Positions 1-7,570 of a stretch of 56,105 nt of DNA are shown here, in pieces (within the stretch, counting starts at the first letter, position 1; each line of letters begins with the position of its first letter). The stretch comes from Brasilonema angustatum HA4187-MV1 (GTDB taxonomy: Bacteria; Cyanobacteriota; Cyanobacteriia; Cyanobacteriales; Nostocaceae). Where the stretch lies: the NCBI GenBank assembly GCA_019359695.1, contig JAHHGV010000052.1, positions 1-56,105 on the forward strand. The letters run 5' to 3'. Under the pieces are notes generated by a model. That model was given only the letters and a program-made list of their open reading frames with translations. It was not told where the DNA came from and made no database searches. Both the position numbers and the translations under genes were made by a program.

Positions 1-799
1 TAGTAATGCGTTGGAGATAAGCGGTATGCCCACACAACACAGGATTGGTTAACCAGTGATTGAAGCCTGTAGGGGTCCAATGAAATATGCCATCCCGGCT
101 ATTTCTATTGTCACTTCTTTTGATGATTCCATATGTATTGAATATAGCTTTTAAACCTCGACTAACTCCTCGATGCTTAAAAAATATGTCAAGACAACTT
201 TTGGCTACCTCTGAGATAGTCTGACCAGGAAGTTTTGTCAAATCTGATTCATTATACAAGTCTAGATAATTGTCTGGTCTCGCTGAGAGCAGACAAAGAA
301 ATGGACGAGTATCTAGTTGATATTTATCATTAACTATTTGGTAACCCCAAGGATAGGATTCATTAGCTGCTTGTTTATTCCTACGATGTTGTTTACCATG
401 CCTGACTCGCTCTGATAAAAGGTCCGTTTCCCATTCGGCGAGCGAACCCAAGACATTTACCATCAACTTGCCTTGAGATGTACTCAAGTCAATTTGCTGA
501 TCCAAAATTCGGAGATTCACACCAGAAGAGTTATAAGTATCAATACATTCTCGCAATTTTGGCAACGACCTAGCTTTTCGGTCAATTCTGGTAATGACAA
601 CTTCGTCTATTTGTCGAGAACGTACTAGGTTCATTAGTTTTTTTAGTGCAGGCCTATCATCATTGCTACCTGATTGAATATCTTGAAAAATTTCAGTTGC
701 ACCGGCTGCTTTTAGTCTTGCTATTTGCTGTTCTAAGGCTTGAGAGTCTACGGCTTGCTCACGAGAAGAGACTCTCGCATAGCCTACAGTTCTTTTCAT
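1..799 (-). CDS. xisF: XisF-like serine site-specific recombinase, partial (C-terminus beyond window)
   Basis: Reading the minus strand from the ATG at 799 gives an open frame to the window edge (about 266 codons). The N-terminus MKRTVGYARVSSREQ carries the catalytic serine region of large serine recombinases. QSGSNDDRPALKKLM, ITRIDRKARSL and the IDLSTSQGKLMVN / LAEWETDLLSERV blocks are the usual resolvase-domain motifs. The part after about residue 150 (PWGYQIVNDKY, then FHWTPTGFNHWLTNPVLCGHTAYL) matches my memory of cyanobacterial XisF proteins, which excise the fdxN element in developing heterocysts. Such proteins excise or integrate DNA at short direct repeats, often with small partners XisH and XisI, which I do not see here. 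A generic element or prophage recombinase of the same family is the alternative. Confidence 0.8.
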   Translation of the reverse strand, partial: MKRTVGYARVSSREQAVDSQALEQQIARLKAAGATEIFQDIQSGSNDDRPALKKLMNLVRSRQIDEVVITRIDRKARSLPKLRECIDTYNSSGVNLRILDQQIDLSTSQGKLMVNVLGSLAEWETDLLSERVRHGKQHRRNKQAANESYPWGYQIVNDKYQLDTRPFLCLLSARPDNYLDLYNESDLTKLPGQTISEVAKSCLDIFFKHRGVSRGLKAIFNTYGIIKRSDNRNSRDGIFHWTPTGFNHWLTNPVLCGHTAYLQRIT

Positions 800-853
800 T
801 TTTCAGTGAAAACCTCAATAATTACATCAATTTCTCTAATAATTTTATCAATG

Positions 854-891
854 TTTTGTGCATATCCACTCCCCGCTGGATATGCACAAAA
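854..891. repeat. Perfect 15-bp inverted repeat upstream of the recombinase
   Basis: TTTTGTGCATATCCA (854-868) and TGGATATGCACAAAA (877-891) are exact reverse complements around an 8-nt loop, 55 bp upstream of the recombinase start. It could be an operator or a hairpin in the leader. The rest of 800-1093 contains no gene I can support; near 1062-1079 the motif GTGCAGCT occurs twice. Confidence 0.6.
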
Positions 892-1093
892 ACGAGCAAA
901 CTAAACGGGGCTTTTTGACAAGAAAATCGAGCATTTTTCATATTTCAATTAACCTGTTATTCAAGGAGAACAACATGAAAATACTAATAATTAGTACCCC
1001 ATAGCTGCAATATAAATAATTTTTTCTGCACTAAAACTAGTATCTCAGAACGTCAAGTCAAGTGCAGCTTTTGTGCAGCTAAATAGCTAATTG

Positions 1094-1954
1094 TTACTTT
1101 TCTTTACAAAAACCCTTTTTGGACTTAGAGCGCTTTTGACTTTTGCCTCGCTTACCCTTTCCACCCACAAATAGATCGCCTGATTTTTCTAAAGTAGCCA
1201 CTTGTAAATTGGGATTATTGCGGATGCTTCTGATGGTGCGTTTCCGAATTTTGATGTAATTGGAGTAGATAATGTGACAAAATTCAGTATCAAGTTGTGC
1301 AATTTTTTCAGCGTGTATTCTAATAGCTTCTTCTGTAGAGTCCCAGGTTTGAATTTCATTTGGCTCAAAGGCAGAAGCATCAGCAAAGCGTCGTGATGGA
1401 ATAGAATTAAAGTCTGAGCTGATTTGCTTTGACATGGCATCACAGGATTGATGTTTTCCTCTTTGAGGGGTTGTTCCTAAGATTCCTGTGCTTTGAAAAG
1501 TATTTTCCAGTCGTTCAAACTCACAGCTAAACCAAATTTCAGCAGCCAAAAGAGATGCTATTGAGTCTTTCCATCCAAATTGGTCTCGCTGAAAAATTTC
1601 TTCGCAGAGATTTAGCAAAGCCCAAGACTCTTCAGCATGGGGTTTATAATCAAACTCCCAGCCAAGATCTAACTCTGGTGGGTCAGTCGTCAGGCTATCA
1701 TTGGCATTGCATACAAAGTGAACTATCCACTTCTTGATAGCTTTAAAAGCATCTCGATGAGATCTGAGTAATACTCCTAAATTTCCCTCCTCAAGCTCTG
1801 CGCTTAAAATTCCATTAGCCTTGAGGACAAAATCTGGTAGAAGTCCAAAAGCTTGAATATAGTCGTTTCGATTTGGCCGTTCTTTACCCTCTATTTTCAA
1901 TCTTTGGATTGTTAGATTGTATCTACTCGGTTTTGATTGTTCTATCTTCTTCAT
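1094..1954 (-). CDS. Hypothetical protein with highly basic C-terminus
   Basis: A 286-residue protein I do not recognise. It starts at an ATG (1954), and no stronger alternative start is visible. The body is mostly helical-looking and soluble, with no signal peptide or membrane segment. The last ~25 residues are strongly basic (repeated KGK, KRSKSKKG), which suggests nucleic-acid binding. A segment around residues 195-245 (ADASAFEPNEIQTW, then IRKRTIRSIRNNPN) is also basic. It stands alone between the recombinase and a repeat-rich stretch, so context gives no function. A gene carried by the mobile element of the neighbouring recombinase is a reasonable guess. Confidence 0.6.
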   Translation of the reverse strand: MKKIEQSKPSRYNLTIQRLKIEGKERPNRNDYIQAFGLLPDFVLKANGILSAELEEGNLGVLLRSHRDAFKAIKKWIVHFVCNANDSLTTDPPELDLGWEFDYKPHAEESWALLNLCEEIFQRDQFGWKDSIASLLAAEIWFSCEFERLENTFQSTGILGTTPQRGKHQSCDAMSKQISSDFNSIPSRRFADASAFEPNEIQTWDSTEEAIRIHAEKIAQLDTEFCHIIYSNYIKIRKRTIRSIRNNPNLQVATLEKSGDLFVGGKGKRGKSQKRSKSKKGFCKEK

Positions 1955-2044
1955 TATCGAACTAATTTATTTGAGAGTGTTGCATTATATTGGACTTTAG
2001 ACTAAAACGCCCATAGGGCACCGCGAGTTTCTTTGTAAGGCACG

Positions 2045-2070
2045 TTTCTGGGGGAAGCTTCCCCCAGAAA
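2045..2070. repeat. 26-bp perfect palindrome in a GGCACG...GCTGCCGC scaffold
   Basis: The palindrome runs from TTTCTGGGGGAAG to its exact complement with no loop. It is flanked by GGCACG on the left and GCTGCC(GCC) on the right. The same outer scaffold with a different palindromic core lies at 55360-55402. Apart from this and a transposase scrap, 1955-2398 contains nothing I can support. Confidence 0.7.
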
Positions 2071-2248
2071 GCTGCCGCCCCAATGCGTCACACCCCCATC
2101 AAACTGCGATCACTCTTTTTTGGGTTGTGTTGCAAAAACCGACGCTTTCATGAAAACCCTGTTCCCGGATTTCTCACTACGATATAAACCTGTAATACGC
2201 TGTATGTGAAGTTGCATAGAATAGATGGAGTTTATGTTATTGTCTCTT

Positions 2249-2362
2249 ATGGCTCGTCGTTTGCAGGTCGTGATTGAAGAAAGCGTAGAATTTTTAAAAA
2301 AACAACTAAAACAGACTCGTACTGCACTAGATTTTTTCTTTTGGTACTTTTCTTTTTGGTAG
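2249..2362 (+). pseudogene. IS630-type transposase N-terminal fragment
   Basis: The frame starting at ATG 2249 reads MARRLQVVIEESVEFLKKQL followed by KQTRTALD. This resembles the N-terminus of cyanobacterial IS630-family transposases, just before their helix-turn-helix. It then runs into unrelated sequence and stops at 2360-2362 after 37 residues, with no catalytic domain nearby. I infer a remnant. The assignment rests on recalled similarity only. Confidence 0.5.
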
Positions 2363-2812
2363 GTTAGAACTGGTTTTTTGGGGATTCACTGGATTGGTTC
2401 ATTGGCTGTGATCCACGAACCACGAGTGTGCTTTGGCTGTTGGAGTAGTTAGCTTAAGGCGCTCTAACCTCTCAGAAGTAGTCCAGGTAACATCGTCATA
2501 GTAACCATAGAGTAAAGCCACTGGTATTGGGCATATAAATATGAAGAGAAAAACCCCGCAGCTAAAAGCGCTAATGGCTTTGTCACTTTGGCTGTTAGCG
2601 TTCCTTCGTCGGCAGGTGACGGGCGATCGCGTATGCGATCTTAAGCGTTGGACAATCTCAGATATACTGCAATTCATCAAAAGCTGTTAACAGGTTTTAG
2701 TTCTGGGGGAAAGTCAGCTTATAAGCGTACGCTATCTACAGATGAACTTGGATAAATCTTTTGCACCAAATAAACATTAAAATCCTAGAAGCCACGCTTT
2801 CTTTAACTGATA

Positions 2813-3169
2813 ATGAAGTTCAAGTACTTGCTTTACCCAGACAATTGGTCAGAAATTGCTGCTGAAGTTAAACAAGAAGCTCTTTGGCGCTGTCAAAAAT
2901 GCGGGTTGAAGTGTATTGCTCCAGGTGAGAACACATCACATCTAACACGCTCAGAACGGATGGCGTACACGCTCCAAGTACATCATTGGAACCGGAACCC
3001 AGCCGATAACAGAAAAAGTAATTTGGTTGCTTTGTGCAGTGCGTGTCATCTTTTTTACCACCAAGGCGGTAAGTCTAATGTCTCGCCAGGGTTGGGCAAA
3101 CCCAGCCTACGGCTCGCTACGCTAACGACAAAAATGGACAACCCTTGTATTTTGGCGGCCAGAAGTTAA
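2813..3169 (+). CDS. HNH endonuclease with replaced C-terminus
   Basis: A 118-residue protein with an HNH fold signature. A zinc-binding CxxC pair (WRCQKCGLKC, about residues 26-34) comes first, followed by LQVHHWNRNPADNRKSNLV (the HH and N positions), then LCSACHLFYH (second zinc pair and final His). Free-standing cyanobacterial HNH proteins of this size commonly end soon after a GNVSPGQ-like motif. Here SNVSPG is followed by residues encoded by a dispersed repeat (3080-3125) and by the left arm of an inverted-repeat element (3127 onward), so the last ~25 residues are not native. The catalytic core is intact. The role is unknown; mobile-element or restriction nuclease are the usual possibilities. 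Confidence 0.75.
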   Translation: MKFKYLLYPDNWSEIAAEVKQEALWRCQKCGLKCIAPGENTSHLTRSERMAYTLQVHHWNRNPADNRKSNLVALCSACHLFYHQGGKSNVSPGLGKPSLRLATLTTKMDNPCILAARS

Positions 3170-3303
3170 CTCGTTTTACCCAAGAACGCAGGCTAGGCCG
3201 CAAAGTCTGCCGGGGGAAACTTCCCCCGGCGAGCTTTGCGCCAAAATACACCCAGATCTTGAGTTTTACGAGTAGACATTGTGTAGGGTTGTCCATTTTT
3301 GTC
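3127..3303. repeat. 177-bp MITE-like inverted-repeat element
   Basis: The ends GACAAAAATGGACAACCC (3127-3144) and its exact complement (3286-3303) form 18-bp terminal inverted repeats. A second nested pair, TGTATTTTGGCG (3146-3157) with CGCCAAAATACA (3239-3250), lies inside. The centre holds a third hairpin, GCCGGGGGAA/TTCCCCCGGC (about 3209-3230), flanked by GCAAAG/CTTTGC. No coding capacity is seen. The left end supplies the last codons of the HNH gene, so the element probably inserted there. Confidence 0.7.
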
Positions 3304-3456
3304 TATGGAAAATGAAGCGGCAGTTGTCTTTATGGTGAATAGATGTAAATTGCCTGTGTCACGAAATTTAAAAACTCGCGTCGTTATGACGCTCGCTCTT
3401 TGTGGGGTATATCTACGCAAAGAGCACAATCGCAAGGCAGAACAAAGTAAATTAAC

Positions 3457-3870
3457 TTACCCCCTTACATCACAAACTAGCTTTTTAAATAAAGATACGG
3501 AAACAATAGCTGTCTTGACCAAACTTTGAGCTGAATTAAAATCAGAATCACCCGTAACTAAAAAATCTGCCTCTGCTGCTATAGCACAAGCCAAAAACTT
3601 TGCATCCTTTCTGTCTTGTGGAAAATCAATTTCTACATTAACCGAAATGAGTGTCGTCAAATTATCAAGAATTTCAAACCACTCCGAGCGGATTTGGGAA
3701 GTCAATTTGAATTTAGAGCGACTCAAAACCTCCTTATATTCTGTTAAAATTTCTTCAGACACAATCCACTCACAATCTGGATTGTCAACAACAAATTGAA
3801 TAACTGCTCTTGGTTCTCTCCCCCTAAGTACAGCAGAAACTAAAACATTCGTATCAATAATAATCTTCAT
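3457..3870 (-). CDS. PIN-domain toxin of a type II toxin-antitoxin pair
   Basis: A 137-residue PIN-family RNase. MKIIIDTNVLVSAVL gives the first acidic residue (Asp6). WIVSEEILTEYKEVL supplies the conserved Glu. RKDAKFLACAIAAEADFLVTGDSDF carries the second acidic cluster (D, then DxD). Length and order fit the 'putative toxin, PIN family' group. Such toxins cleave RNA with Mg2+ and are held inactive by the partner encoded just upstream. The start codon overlaps the end of the antitoxin gene by 4 bp (ATGA), so the two are translationally coupled. On a plasmid this pair would act as a post-segregational stabiliser. Confidence 0.85.
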   Translation of the reverse strand: MKIIIDTNVLVSAVLRGREPRAVIQFVVDNPDCEWIVSEEILTEYKEVLSRSKFKLTSQIRSEWFEILDNLTTLISVNVEIDFPQDRKDAKFLACAIAAEADFLVTGDSDFNSAQSLVKTAIVSVSLFKKLVCDVRG

Positions 3871-4106
3871 TCGCCCCGACGGTAAGCCTCAACTTCTGCT
3901 GCTATATCTTCTGATGTAATCTCTTGTACTCCTGGAAGTGACTGCGTTCTATCAAATAAATCTCTCATTTTTTGACTCATTGCAGACCTTTCATTATCTT
4001 CTGCTAAGATAATGACTTCTACTCGCTGTCCTCGCTGAAAGGGTAAATTCGATAAAACAACATTATTTGGGTCTTCAATCGTGACGTATATTTTGTAAGC
4101 GTTCAT
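3867..4106 (-). CDS. Antitoxin partner of the PIN toxin
   Basis: A 79-residue protein immediately upstream of, and overlapping by 4 bp, the PIN toxin gene. The N-terminal half (KIYVTIEDPNNVVLSNLPF, then RGQRVEVIILAED) looks like a small beta-rich DNA-binding or dimerisation fold. The C-terminal half (LFDRTQSLPGVQEITSEDI, then AAEVEAYRRGE) is acidic and helical, like antitoxin tails that wrap the toxin. Assignment rests on order, size and composition. It would neutralise the toxin and repress the pair's own promoter in the 4107-4468 gap, where I see no clear operator. Confidence 0.8.
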   Translation of the reverse strand: MNAYKIYVTIEDPNNVVLSNLPFQRGQRVEVIILAEDNERSAMSQKMRDLFDRTQSLPGVQEITSEDIAAEVEAYRRGE

Positions 4107-4468
4107 TGTTACTTAATCCTTATCATTTGAAATCATTGCTCACAAATTGACTCTATCTTTGAATTACCTGACTGTAAAAACATTAGATACTCATACTTTT
4201 AAATCAAGAGTAATATTTACGTTTAGCTTAACGAAAATATAACAATATTACCATTAACTTTTCCCATCGTCTTAAATACCAAATACTGCTTTTTTAGAGG
4301 TTCTCTAATCTACTGTTTGTAGCTAACCATCATAAACGCCATGCCCAAGATAGTAAACCGCGCCACCGCACATCCGAATCGTTGATAACCTCTTTTTCAG
4401 TTCTGAGAGAAACGTACCTCAAAATAGCTGTACAATTTCTACACGCTGGCACATACACAAGTATAGAC

Positions 4469-5074
4469 ATGACACGATTGGAGCGGGAATCAATCAACTT
4501 CAAACTCCCCAAACCCTTAGCAGGAGCGCTACGCAAAGTAGCAAGAGAACGTAAAACCACCGCAACTGATTTAGTTATTCAAGGGCTGCATCACATTTTA
4601 GGGGATGTACCAGGTACAGAATTGAGTGTAGAAACTCGTCTTGCCCAACTTGAGGAAGAGTTTTTGCACATTCGTTCTAGTCCCGATGCGAAAAACACAA
4701 ACCCCCGTCATGAAGAAAGACTAACCAACTTGGAGGGAAAACTTGATGCGTTAGCGAAGCTTTCCGAAGGATTCGCAAACCGACTAGCGCAGTTTGAAGG
4801 AGCATTAATGCAAATGCAACACAACCTCAATGCATCCAAATCGCGCTATAAATCTGGTGGCTACCCCTATCAGCACAACTCCCAACCACCTCAACTCCAA
4901 CCCTTTAGCGAACAAAACCTAGCATTGCGACTCAATACTACTGTCTCGACGCTCCAGGAAAAACGTGCAGTCCTTTCGCAGAAAGATTTTGAACTTTGGA
5001 CTCGTTCGCGCGACTCCAGTCAATATGCGTGGCGATTTAACTCAAAAGATGGGCTGTATCATCCAGTTAAGTGA
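4469..5074 (+). CDS. RHH/coiled-coil hypothetical protein
   Basis: About 201 residues from the ATG at 4469. An in-frame ATG at 4382 would add 29 residues that look unlike a protein N-terminus. Residues 1-40 (RESINFKLPKPLAGALRKVA followed by TTATDLVIQGLHHIL) resemble a ribbon-helix-helix module: a basic beta strand followed by two helices. Residues 55-130 are a charged coiled coil (RLAQLEEEFLH, then RLTNLEGKLDALAKLSEGF). A Pro/Gln/Tyr-rich linker follows. The C-terminal ~55 residues (LRLNTTVSTLQEKRAVLS through YAWRFNSKDGLYHPV) could form a small separate domain. I infer a plasmid DNA-binding protein of unknown function. A hairpin repeat follows 127 bp after its stop. Confidence 0.65.
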   Translation: MTRLERESINFKLPKPLAGALRKVARERKTTATDLVIQGLHHILGDVPGTELSVETRLAQLEEEFLHIRSSPDAKNTNPRHEERLTNLEGKLDALAKLSEGFANRLAQFEGALMQMQHNLNASKSRYKSGGYPYQHNSQPPQLQPFSEQNLALRLNTTVSTLQEKRAVLSQKDFELWTRSRDSSQYAWRFNSKDGLYHPVK

Positions 5075-5115
5075 GTGTGATTACACCCAGTTCTGGGGTT
5101 GGGCCACAACGATTG

Positions 5116-5362
5116 AAAAATCTGCCAGCCACAGGAATTATCGCCCATGTATAAATACTCATTATCTCAGAAAAATCTACGTTTGGGGCATCTTAGCGCC
5201 GACGCATTGTCCCCTAAAATTTTGGCAGCCAATGTGATTGTTGATCGGTGGGGCAAGACGAGTACTCGTAGTAATAAGGCTGCCAAAATTTTTACGTGTA
5301 AGACCCCCGCCCAGGTCGTTGGCGCTAAACCAACTAATTAGTAATGAGGCTGGCAGATTTTT
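5116..5362. repeat. Nested inverted repeats enclosing hairpin repeat copy A
   Basis: AAAAATCTGCCAGCC (5116-5130) pairs exactly with GGCTGGCAGATTTTT (5348-5362). TTAGCGCC (5193-5200) pairs with GGCGCTAA (5321-5328). Both surround the element at 5201-5308. The outer arms resemble the arms of the copy at 55471-55581, so this may be one hairpin element inserted in another. Confidence 0.6.
5201..5308 (+). repeat. Hairpin repeat family, copy A
   Basis: Left end GACGCATTGTCCCCTAAA, right end TTTTACGTGTAAGACCCCC. Perfect 15-bp arms AAAATTTTGGCAGCC (5216-5230) and its complement (5278-5292) enclose a 47-nt loop containing GAGTACTCGTAGT. The outer ends match copies B and C, while the arms differ. Confidence 0.85.
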
Positions 5363-5497
5363 CCGGTTTTAATGAAGCGGGAAAAAATGGAAAGCATTTA
5401 TTGTGGAGACATTAATTTTCAAGCGCTTACGCGACTTTTCTTCAATTCGTCCGCTGTGTGCGGTTTAATGGAGAAGGATTCAACATAAGAGTACACA

Positions 5498-6346
5498 ATG
5501 TTGAATAACTCTTCCACGCTCACTAACTCTGAACTTGTTGACCTTTGGTTACACGGCAAAAGTCTCAACACTGTTGACGGCTACCGTCGCTATGCAGAAC
5601 GGTTCTTTGTTCATGTGAATCATAAACTGCTAGCAGATTGCACTTTGATGGATATCCAAATGTGGACGATGACACTTCATTGTTCTGAGAATTCCAAGCG
5701 GGTGGCTGTGGGTGCAATTAAGAGTCTGTTTTCCTTTGCTAAACAGCTAGGAGTGATATCGGCTAATTTAGGAGTGTTAGTTAAGTCACCCAAGGCAAAG
5801 AACAGATTGGCAGAGCGAATTTTAACTGAAGACTGTGTACATTTACTGATAAAATCTACCACCAATCCACGTGACCGTGCTATCATCCGCTTACTTTACT
5901 TTGCTGGGTTACGGGTATCAGAATTGTGTCATCTCAAGTGGCGTGACCTCAAGGCGCGTGGGGATGGGGGACAGATAACAGTATTTGGTAAAGGTGAGAA
6001 AACTAGGACTGTGCTAGTGGGGAAAGGTATTTGGCGAGAGATTAATGAGTTAAAAGGCTATGCTCGTAAGGATGACCCTGTGTTTGTTTCGAGTAAAGGT
6101 GGTCACTTGTGTCGGTCGATGATATTTCATATTGTAAAGAATACGGCGAAACGTGCTGGACTTGAGGGTAATGTGTCGCCCCACTGGTTAAGACATAGCC
6201 ATGCTTCCCACAGTCTTGATAGAGGAGCGCCGATACATTTGTTGCAAAAGACACTGGGTCATAGTTCGGTGGCGATTACTGAGATGTATTTGCACGCTCG
6301 ACCTACTGATAGTAGTGGGTTGTATTTGGCGGATGAGGATGAGTGA
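5498..6346 (+). CDS. XerC/XerD-type tyrosine recombinase (integrase)
   Basis: 282 residues, the usual size for minimal Xer-like recombinases. The SAM-like N-terminal domain (residues 8-95) has the motif LVDLWLHGKSLNTVDGYRRY. The catalytic domain shows Arg139 (FAGLRVSELCHLKW), Lys165 (FGKGEKTR), His229/Arg232 (HWLRHSHASH), His255 (LGHSSVAITEMY) and nucleophile Tyr264. All six catalytic positions are therefore present and the enzyme should be active in strand exchange. It could act as a plasmid dimer resolvase or as the integrase of a mobile segment. The start ATG follows GGAGAAGGA, although that Shine-Dalgarno lies rather far upstream. Hairpin repeat copy A ends 190 bp upstream; a link between the two is only a guess. 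Confidence 0.9.
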   Translation: MLNNSSTLTNSELVDLWLHGKSLNTVDGYRRYAERFFVHVNHKLLADCTLMDIQMWTMTLHCSENSKRVAVGAIKSLFSFAKQLGVISANLGVLVKSPKAKNRLAERILTEDCVHLLIKSTTNPRDRAIIRLLYFAGLRVSELCHLKWRDLKARGDGGQITVFGKGEKTRTVLVGKGIWREINELKGYARKDDPVFVSSKGGHLCRSMIFHIVKNTAKRAGLEGNVSPHWLRHSHASHSLDRGAPIHLLQKTLGHSSVAITEMYLHARPTDSSGLYLADEDE

Positions 6347-6518
6347 TGAGTTGTGAGGGGGGGTGCGATACGCGCCCGGGCGTCTGCACTCTGTGCAATC
6401 GCAGAGCGCCATCGCATCCCTGGCAAATTTTCAGAAATTGCATCTACAACACATTCTTTGTTACAAACAAGGTGGATCATCAATTGATACAAGCTCAAGT
6501 AAATGCCCTTGCCCTTGA

Positions 6519-6896
6519 TTCCACTTTGATAAAGTCACAAACACTCCTGCTACTGAAACAGAAGTAGGTTTAAACAGCAGCGCCATCGTAAAGTCAAGCT
6601 CAAATAACACCATAGTAGTTAATGCTAGTCATGACGATATTGCAATACAGTGGTTTCAAGAGCGTCGTCGCCAAGCCAAGGCAAGCTTCAACGCTACCGT
6701 CAGTTTATGGACATTGACAGCTACCTTCAGCATTGGGGTTGCTATATCAGTTTGTATGGGGAACTTACCCGCAGCAGTAGCTACAACAGCTGTGGGACTT
6801 ACCACTGGAGTTGCCACTACTCGCTTGTTCAAGCTCTCGGATGATGCCAACAAAAGACTGGATGCAACTGCGAAGGAGCTTTTAGATGACGAGTAA
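6519..6896 (+). pseudogene. Small two-helix membrane protein, probably 5'-truncated (TRADD-N-associated-like)
   Basis: An open frame from 6519 (after a stop at 6516) reads VVNASHDDIAIQWFQERRRQ, then AKASFNATVSLWTLTATFSI. Two hydrophobic helices follow, ending in TRLFKLSDDANKRLDATAKE and LLDDE. This pattern (ERRRQA, two membrane helices, DANxRLDE) resembles the two-transmembrane domain that accompanies cyanobacterial TRADD-N-like proteins. No ATG precedes the conserved part; the first in-frame ATG is 6714, inside the first helix. I therefore suspect loss of the 5' end. If translated from 6714 it would be a 60-residue peptide. Confidence 0.45.
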
Positions 6897-7006
6897 ATAG
6901 GGTTTGTGCAGCGGTTCGCCAATGAACTGCTGCTCTCACGAGATAGCTTTTCTGGTGTCGGTGATTGCGCTCTAGAGCGTGATCGCTCAGAGAAGCCAAC
7001 TCACTC

Positions 7007-7044
7007 CACTAAAAAACCCGGTCAAGATAACCGGGGTTTAGTGG
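7007..7044. terminator. Hairpin, probable terminator
   Basis: CCACTAAAAAACCCGGT and ACCGGGGTTTAGTGG form a near-perfect stem around a 7-nt loop. There is no long U-run on either side, so factor-independent termination is possible rather than certain. Confidence 0.4.
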
Positions 7045-7153
7045 GGCAATATCCCCGAAGGTTTGTTATAGAAGTTAGTTATAAATAAGTAATCTAACTA
7101 AGACTACAACCAGAGCGTTGTCAATTTCGGAAAACTGTCATCCAGTTCTAAAA

Positions 7154-7187
7154 ATTTCCTCACATCGAAACTTCGATGTGAGGAAAT
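7154..7187 (-). terminator. Rho-independent terminator of the parA/parB-like operon
   Basis: ATTTCCTCACATCGAA (7154-7169) pairs perfectly with 7172-7187 across a 2-nt loop. On the minus strand the stem is followed by TTTTT. It lies 39 bp beyond the stop of the ribbon-helix-helix gene, the expected place for the operon terminator. Confidence 0.75.
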
Positions 7188-7201
7188 ACTTCATCATTTA
7201 C

Positions 7202-7225
7202 TTACTGCATTACTGCATTACTGCA
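7202..7225. repeat. Three tandem TTACTGCA repeats (candidate partition-site iterons)
   Basis: TTACTGCA occurs at 7202-7209, 7210-7217 and 7218-7225 without spacers, directly abutting the stop codon of the ParB-like gene. The same octamer recurs upstream of parA at about 8265 and 8401. Iterons on both sides of a parA/RHH pair are typical of plasmid centromeres or operators. Confidence 0.65.
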
Positions 7226-7570
7226 TTATTCGTCTACTTCCTTAAGTGCTTCATCTAGTAGAAACCGCACAATCTCAGCCTTTTTCCTGCCCGTCTTCGC
7301 CGCTAGCACAGATAGCTTGCGGTGCATCGACTCAGGTAAATCTACAGTTAATCGTACTGTTGCTTCTTTAGGAGTCGTCGGCTGAAGTTGAGACATGAGA
7401 TTAGATTTCGTTGGTTGAGTGGATGTAGGTTCTGCAGCTGGTTTTGTCACTGGCACAGTTTCCTGTTCTGGTTTTGGGGATTGGGAGTCTTGAGGTTCTG
7501 ACTGGGACTTACCATAAACAAACTCACTCGCCAGGGCATCATCGAGGGACTTTCGCTTCTTGGTACTCAT
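7226..7570 (-). CDS. Ribbon-helix-helix partition protein (ParB-like)
   Basis: 114 residues. The first ~65 are disordered and rich in Pro, Gln, Ser and Thr. The C-terminal ~48 form a ribbon-helix-helix (ATVRLTVDLPESMHRKLSVL followed by GRKKAEIVRFLLDEAL). The ATG overlaps the end of the ParA gene by 4 bp (ATGA). In type Ib partition systems the RHH protein binds centromere repeats, represses the operon and stimulates the ParA ATPase through its flexible N-terminus. The disordered N-terminus, operon order and adjacent TTACTGCA repeats all fit that role. Confidence 0.8.
   Translation of the reverse strand: MSTKKRKSLDDALASEFVYGKSQSEPQDSQSPKPEQETVPVTKPAAEPTSTQPTKSNLMSQLQPTTPKEATVRLTVDLPESMHRKLSVLAAKTGRKKAEIVRFLLDEALKEVDE

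Noticed and set aside
646-918. Plus-strand frame opposite the recombinase gene
   Set aside because: Shadow of the minus-strand XisF-like gene and its leader.
2399-2680. 93-codon minus-strand frame with one hydrophobic stretch
   Set aside because: No recognisable motif, no Shine-Dalgarno, and it runs through HIP1-like repeat sequence (GGGCGATCGCGTATGCGATC); most likely chance.
5201-5308. Hairpin repeat as an integron attC site
   Set aside because: No GTTRRRY/RYYYAAC core boxes, and the adjacent tyrosine recombinase lacks any sign of an integron-integrase insertion; structure alone is not enough.
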